The notes under the pieces are model-generated. The model was not told the origin of the DNA. It saw nothing but the letters and a program-made list of their open reading frames with translations, and made no database searches. Of a stretch of 64,000 nucleotides of DNA, positions 59,682 to 64,000 are shown one piece after another. The DNA is taken from the NCBI GenBank assembly GCA_012931725.1, contig CM022945.1:102493951-102557950 (forward strand), written 5' to 3'. The stretch is from Litsea cubeba (lineage: Eukaryota > Streptophyta > Magnoliopsida > Laurales > Lauraceae). Within the stretch, counting starts at the first letter, position 1; each line of letters opens with the position of its first letter. The position numbers and the translations under genes are program-made.

Positions 59682-60745
59682 GTTAAACAGTCAAAAGATG
59701 GGCATGACAAATGACCATTTTTCTTTCCTAGAAAAAAGGGAAAACTCTCTGCAAATCTGAACCATCCATTGAAGAAATTGAAAATTAGAATCCAATCCAC
59801 CAACTACAAGAGGCTTCAACTGGATTTGGGCACAGCCCAACTTAATCGATGCGTAAATGTGTAAAAAAAAAAAACATGACCATGGGTAAAGGTTATTCAT
59901 GTGCAAATGCAACATTTACATCTTGTAAATGAGTGCAAGCAAATAAATGACCCCTTAGCACACAACCATCTGCATGGTAGGTTTAGAATCTGATTTCTCA
60001 GATTCATTGAGACCGGCCCTATAAATCCATCCGCGAGACACAATTGCTCAGAATTACTGTTCTCATTTGTATTTGTGTGGGGCCATAATTTACTTCAACT
60101 GGATTTGGGCCAACCAAAGGGAGTGAAGTGAAATAACATATTTTACAAGTGATCAATTTGATGGTGGGCACAGCTTTATTGGATGAAAATTTGGCCCAGT
60201 GCCAATACATGGGAATTTGAGTGGACTGGATCTTAAGGGTGGAACCCACTGATGAATTATAGAGCTGGCCTTAAAAGGATCTAGCTTCCATTGATGGGGA
60301 AGCTAGACATTTTTACGCATGGAAATAGCTTTCATGCCCCACCCCCCCCCCCCCCCCCCCCCCCTGGCCCGGCCCGGTACCTGACCTACTTCTTGTATAA
60401 CGGAGGTGGTATGAATGTAATCAGCTACCCACAGAATTCAAATGTTAAGGGAATGTACTGGGACCCACTCTAATGGGGCCAGGCTTGAGGGCCCATTGCC
60501 TTGAACCAATCACAGATCATCTAAATCCTTTTATATAGTGAAAGGAAAGAAGAACTCTACCATCATGTCTCTTTCTAGTTGCCTTTATTGAAAATTCTCT
60601 ATACTTCATGAGCAAGGTAACCTGAAAAAGACTACAACAAAACATTGTATCTGCTCAACGATCGCATCCTAAATCCATCAAAACAGCTTGGGGTAGCATT
60701 GCTGTTGTTTTGCACACCTGTATGGGATATTAGTCATCAGCCACG
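59682..60745. other. Intergenic DNA with a poly-C run
   Basis: A run of about 25 C lies at 60340-60364, next to CCTGGCCCGGCCCGG. Open frames across it are low-complexity. No gene recognised. Confidence 0.45.
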
Positions 60746-60754
60746 TATATAAAT
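60746..60754 (+). promoter_or_regulatory. TATA box of the candidate small gene
   Basis: TATATAAAT, 64 bp upstream of the ATG at 60810. Confidence 0.4.
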
Positions 60755-60809
60755 CCACCATGTCCTAGTCTCAAATCCTCAATCAAAGAACTAGGTGCTA
60801 GTTCTGTAG

Positions 60810-60986
60810 ATGGGTCTGTCTCTCTCTTGTTTCTCATTCCTGAAGATCTTTCCTCTGAAGGTAGAAGATGATTCAGCACAAACCAAAGTGGGAGAGACTA
60901 GGGTGAAGAAGGTGAAGAAGATCCATAAGAGTGCAACCCCAGTGACACCACATTTTCCTTTGAATTATCGCCATTCTCTTCTCTAA
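60810..60986 (+). CDS. Candidate 58-residue protein, unknown
   Basis: ATG in GTAGATGGGT opens 58 codons: an N-terminal M-G-L-S-L-S (Gly2 with Ser6 would permit N-myristoylation), a hydrophobic CFSFLKIFPL, a basic Lys-rich middle (TRVKKVKKIHK) and a tail PVTPHFPLNYRHSLL before TAA. A TATA box lies at a plausible distance. A GAAG|GTAGAA sequence could also be a splice donor, so this may be a first exon. I do not recognise the family; coding status is inferred from composition and promoter placement only. Confidence 0.4.
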   Translation: MGLSLSCFSFLKIFPLKVEDDSAQTKVGETRVKKVKKIHKSATPVTPHFPLNYRHSLL

Positions 60987-60999
60987 TTTTGATGTCTAA

Positions 61000-61728
61000 T
61001 ATTCCTTCCAAATTCTCATCGCGCATTTCTTTAGGCTCGTTTTGGATCCTCGATCGGTTGCTCTGCACTCAGTTTACCAATAAATCTACTTACCCACAAC
61101 TTTGTTTACCTTTAGTTGGTTATGACAAAGAACAAAACAACTTTCACTTGCATGTAACTCAGTTTATTCATACACATGAACCCTCATTTATGCATAAACC
61201 AAGTAGTTTATGAAATCCAAATGAGCCCTTAATGATGAGATGTTAATGTGAAAATGGGAGAGTAGGGGAGAAATGAGATCTTTAAGACGTACCGTTGGTT
61301 GGGGGGCGTGTGTGTATTTTCTTTAAAGGATTGAGATCACTTCTATTAGAACATTGTAAAGTTAAGATCACTTATGGATTAGTTGATTCTCCTCACAATG
61401 TATGAACAGTTTTTGCACTTCTCAACTCTTATCATCCAGTTTGATTCGTAGTTTCACTACCAATCACAGACCCAGAGTATATATGCCACACTGAAGGCAT
61501 CGCTGAACAATCATCTAAGTTCTAAAAAGATTATGCAATGGGAGGAAATGATCTCAAAGAAAAGAAAGAAAAAGATACATGCTCTCAACAACATAACAAG
61601 TTTAAAATAAAAGGACTACTACAGTTTGAAACAAACTGTGCCTGTACATGAAATTGAGGCTGCAGAAATGTGTATTACACTACAAAGGTAGATGTGAATA
61701 ACACATCATGTATTCCATGCTATACAGC
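61000..61728. other. Intergenic DNA, no gene recognised
   Basis: No domain-bearing frame; it may include the 3' side of the candidate small gene and the former 3' UTR of the alcohol dehydrogenase relic. Confidence 0.4.
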
Positions 61729-61990
61729 CTATAAAGCTGCAATCATCGAGCCATCCATGTGAATGATGCATCGAACGCCTTTGAGCATGTAGTCAAAGGG
61801 CTTGTTGATTTCAGAGAATGGTTCTTGATGGTGCATGGGCCTTAAAGTAAGAAGGAGAAGACTGCCGGGTCAAGCACACTTCCAGGACCTGAGCTCTGTG
61901 TGGACCTACTGGGGCATCCTTGGTCAACTGTTTCATTCTTCTTCATCCCTTGGCTGTCAAAGATCTTTCTCAACTGCTATTATCCTCCAC
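61729..61990 (-). pseudogene. Alcohol dehydrogenase (zinc MDR family) C-terminal relic
   Basis: Minus-strand translation just before TAG (61731-61729) reads EPFSEINKPFDYMLKG then VRCIIHMDG, matching the conserved C-terminus of plant alcohol dehydrogenases (PFSEINKAFDYML...RCIIRMD). Upstream, TGSLLLLTLRP-like and TKDAPVGPHRAQVL-like pieces occur in different frames and could be decayed GSLFGGLKP and nucleotide-binding-fold parts. About 20 residues normally between GSLFGG and ITHEMPF are missing. No full exon structure is left, so this is a pseudogene fragment. Confidence 0.62.
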
Positions 61991-61999
61991 CTGTGGTCC

Positions 62000-63436
62000 A
62001 TGTGGGTTGGCGACCATGGCCACTTGGACCTTGCTAGGCCCAAAAGTTGGTATAGTCATAAATGTCCCTGTTAACAGGTGTGAGTGTGACCCAAGAATCC
62101 AAAGTGGACACAATGTGGACCCAACCATCATCTGCCATTGGGATCGAAAAGTCTTTCCACTCGAACCTTAGTAGCACGAAGCGGGAGCGGGAGCAGGGGC
62201 GGGGGAGCTGGTGATCACAGAAGTGTGGGAGCGCCGTCGGGAGCGTTCAGGAAAAATTATGAGTATTTTTATGTTTTTTTAATATAGTTAAATGTCAAAC
62301 CGAAAATATCATTCTACCACTTAAATTCTACCACTTAAATTGCAAAACATCAAAATTTTTATAATTTTTATATGTGATTCTAGTTGTTCTCTGTATCTTA
62401 GTTGTACGAAGGGGGGCAGGAGCGGTATCGATGCTGGTGGATTATAGGAGCTCCTTTTTCGTGATGGAAACGTTTAGGAGTAATACATGAAAATATCTAT
62501 TATACATTCCAGGACAGTCTTTTACTGTTCCAAAAAATGTCCTACGTGGCACTGTGGATAAAAGGGGCTAAAGTTGAACATAATTACAACTTTTGCCATC
62601 AAGAAAGAAAGAGAGGGAGGACAGTTGACTGCACGTGGAAGAGAGAGGGGAAAGTAAGAGAGAAAATGAATGAGGGAGAGAGAAAATGAATGAGGGAGGG
62701 GGGGCGTGGGGGGGCTGATGGGTTTATTTTTTCCTACTAATCTCAATATCAGCCGTCTATCACACTTTTTTGTGGACCCCATTTTACTATTCATCGCACT
62801 GTTTTTCTCAGAGAACTAAAATTCGAAAAATAAAAAAGCACGGGAGCCGGGTCCGATTTGGTTGGCCAGAATGTTAAAAAAATTTAAAAGTTAATAACAT
62901 TAAAAAAATAATTTTTTGAAATTTGGAGTGTAAACTCTTAAATTATAAAAGTTAATAAAACAAAATACTAAAAATCCTAAACATTAAAGCATAAATCATA
63001 TATACTAAATATAAATAAAAAAATATTAATTTAAATCAGAAATTCTAAGAACACTAAATCCTATAAAGTCGTAAATCCCAAATCCAAATAAATTAATTTA
63101 CGAAAAAAAATTTATCGTGCCAACGGCACGGGTTACCTCTAGTGTAATACAAGTAAACATTATTATGTGTCATTCATATCAATTACAAAGATTGTCATAG
63201 TGACTAAGTAATATTATGGTTATATTAAGTAATTGAGCAAATTTAAGTTGATATTTTTCTACTGTCTTATCATTACTTAATTTTTTTATCTTACTTGGTA
63301 TCTTCTATATTTGTTTCTTTTGGGATTTATATGCCTAAGAGTTTCTATCTTAGTTGGGAGTGGGTTCCTTTCTCAATGGGAGCGAGGTTCCTAGAGCGGG
63401 AGCGCCGCAAGAAGTTTCCTGCAACTAAGACTCGAA
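62000..63436. other. Intergenic DNA, no gene recognised
   Basis: Two GGGAGCGGGAGC-type GC-rich patches (about 62180-62240 and 63380-63410) and a GA-rich tract (62605-62715). Open frames here are low-complexity. Confidence 0.45.
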
Positions 63437-64000
63437 CTAGCCCTCCTCATCTTCCATTGGCTTGTTTAGATCTTCTTCTTCCAGGAACTCTCCAGGTAAC
63501 CCTCGAGACAACACTTCCATCTTCCAAGAAGCAATTATGTCCTCTAAATTCTTATCAATCTCAGGAGTATCCACATCTTCACCAGTACTTTTGTTTGGAA
63601 CTGAATCCACCTGCAAATCAAATTCAATGAAAGAATATCCCTGTAATTACCAGAGTAACAATGGAGGTATACAATGTTATGCCATCTTAAAAGACCATGC
63701 TTTTCTCATCAATACCACTTTCATAAGAACTTAAGTATAAATATAACAAAAGTACATAAATCTACAAGTTAAATATCAAATGAACCTTACCTGGCTACTA
63801 CCACCTCCATTGCAAATATCACCGTCCTCATCAGAGACAGTAAGCAATAATTTAAGAACATCATTTTCAGGAGAGGAAGGATGATGCTGAGGGACAGTGC
63901 GAGTTGCAGTATGTGGAGGAAGAGATTGTGATACAGTGTCCTGTCTATTTTCAAAGTTGAGTGTACTGATGGTTGCCACTGCATTTTGGCCCTCCTCTGG
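63437..64000 (-). CDS. Third NAC paralogue, last two exons (5' part beyond the window)
   Basis: Exon 3 runs from beyond 64000 to a CCAG|GTAAGG donor at 63791 and encodes ATISTLNFENRQDTVSQSLP, then VSDEDGDICNGGGSSQ, clearly homologous to NAC unit 1/2 exon 3. The next exon, 63610-63437, follows TTTGCAG and encodes VDSVPNKSTGEDVDTPEIDK, then EFLEEEDLNKPMEDEEG and TAG: 57 codons against 117 in unit 2. The protein would therefore end inside what is exon 4 elsewhere, with no exon 5. Divergence is greater than between units 1 and 2. Exons 1-2 must lie to the right. Confidence 0.75.

Noticed and set aside
60336..60364. Poly-C run considered as a biological signal
   Set aside because: Homopolymer runs of ~20-25 C or G recur in the window (about 310, 20340, 50260, 50311, 60340) and may include sequencing or assembly length errors.

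Overview
The window is nuclear DNA from a flowering plant. It has intron-bearing plant genes (an ANTH/CALM clathrin adaptor, NAC transcription factors, a SWEET1-type exon pair), AT-rich intergenic DNA, and a dense mix of plant transposon families (Ty1-copia LTRs, hAT, CACTA, Mutator-like, non-LTR LINEs, tRNA-derived SINEs). No prokaryotic or organellar operons are visible. The species cannot be fixed from the sequence; a woody angerm with an expanded intergenic repeat load is likely, and a magnoliid is only a guess.

Layout. 1-17 kb: a long-TIR element at the left edge, then the 5' end (TATA box, exons 1 and 2) of a SWEET1-like sugar transporter on the minus strand whose remaining exons are missing or lie outside the window. 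Next come mostly non-genic DNA with an orphan terminal exon near 7 kb, a copia solo LTR with 5-bp target duplication (9.53-9.85 kb), a second LTR and a longer LTR remnant (12.1-13.5 kb). 14.3-17.8 kb: one complete two-exon clathrin-assembly gene (minus strand, 555 aa) whose intron reads as GC-AG. 19-20.5 kb: two foldback elements, one a 128-bp CACTA-ended hairpin.

21-55 kb: a tandem segmental duplication. Unit 1 is about 21.13-39.06 kb and unit 2 about 39.82-55.43 kb. Each unit carries an unidentified gene fragment followed by a minus-strand NAC gene with a TATA box, a non-coding first exon and a long 5'-leader intron. Unit 2 holds an uninterrupted five-exon NAC reading frame (458 aa). Unit 1 holds a scrambled NAC locus: exon 2 is present in three versions, exon 3 twice, exon 4 twice (one fused in frame to the tail of exon 3), and the last exon is fused to the tail of exon 2. 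Unit 1 also contains a Mutator-like element with a decayed transposase, an intact-looking Ulp1-type cysteine protease gene, and a 206-bp stretch identical to the NAC gene of unit 2. Unit 2 alone received a 5'-truncated LINE and a 3.4-kb hAT element in its leader intron; the matching empty sites can be read in unit 1.

55-64 kb: SINEs and hAT-type elements (one inserted inside a SINE with an 8-bp duplication), a possible 58-aa gene with a TATA box near 60.8 kb, a decayed alcohol dehydrogenase tail near 61.8 kb, and at the right edge the last two exons of a third, diverged NAC paralogue. The main biological story is local birth, exon shuffling and decay of a NAC cluster inside an active transposon landscape.
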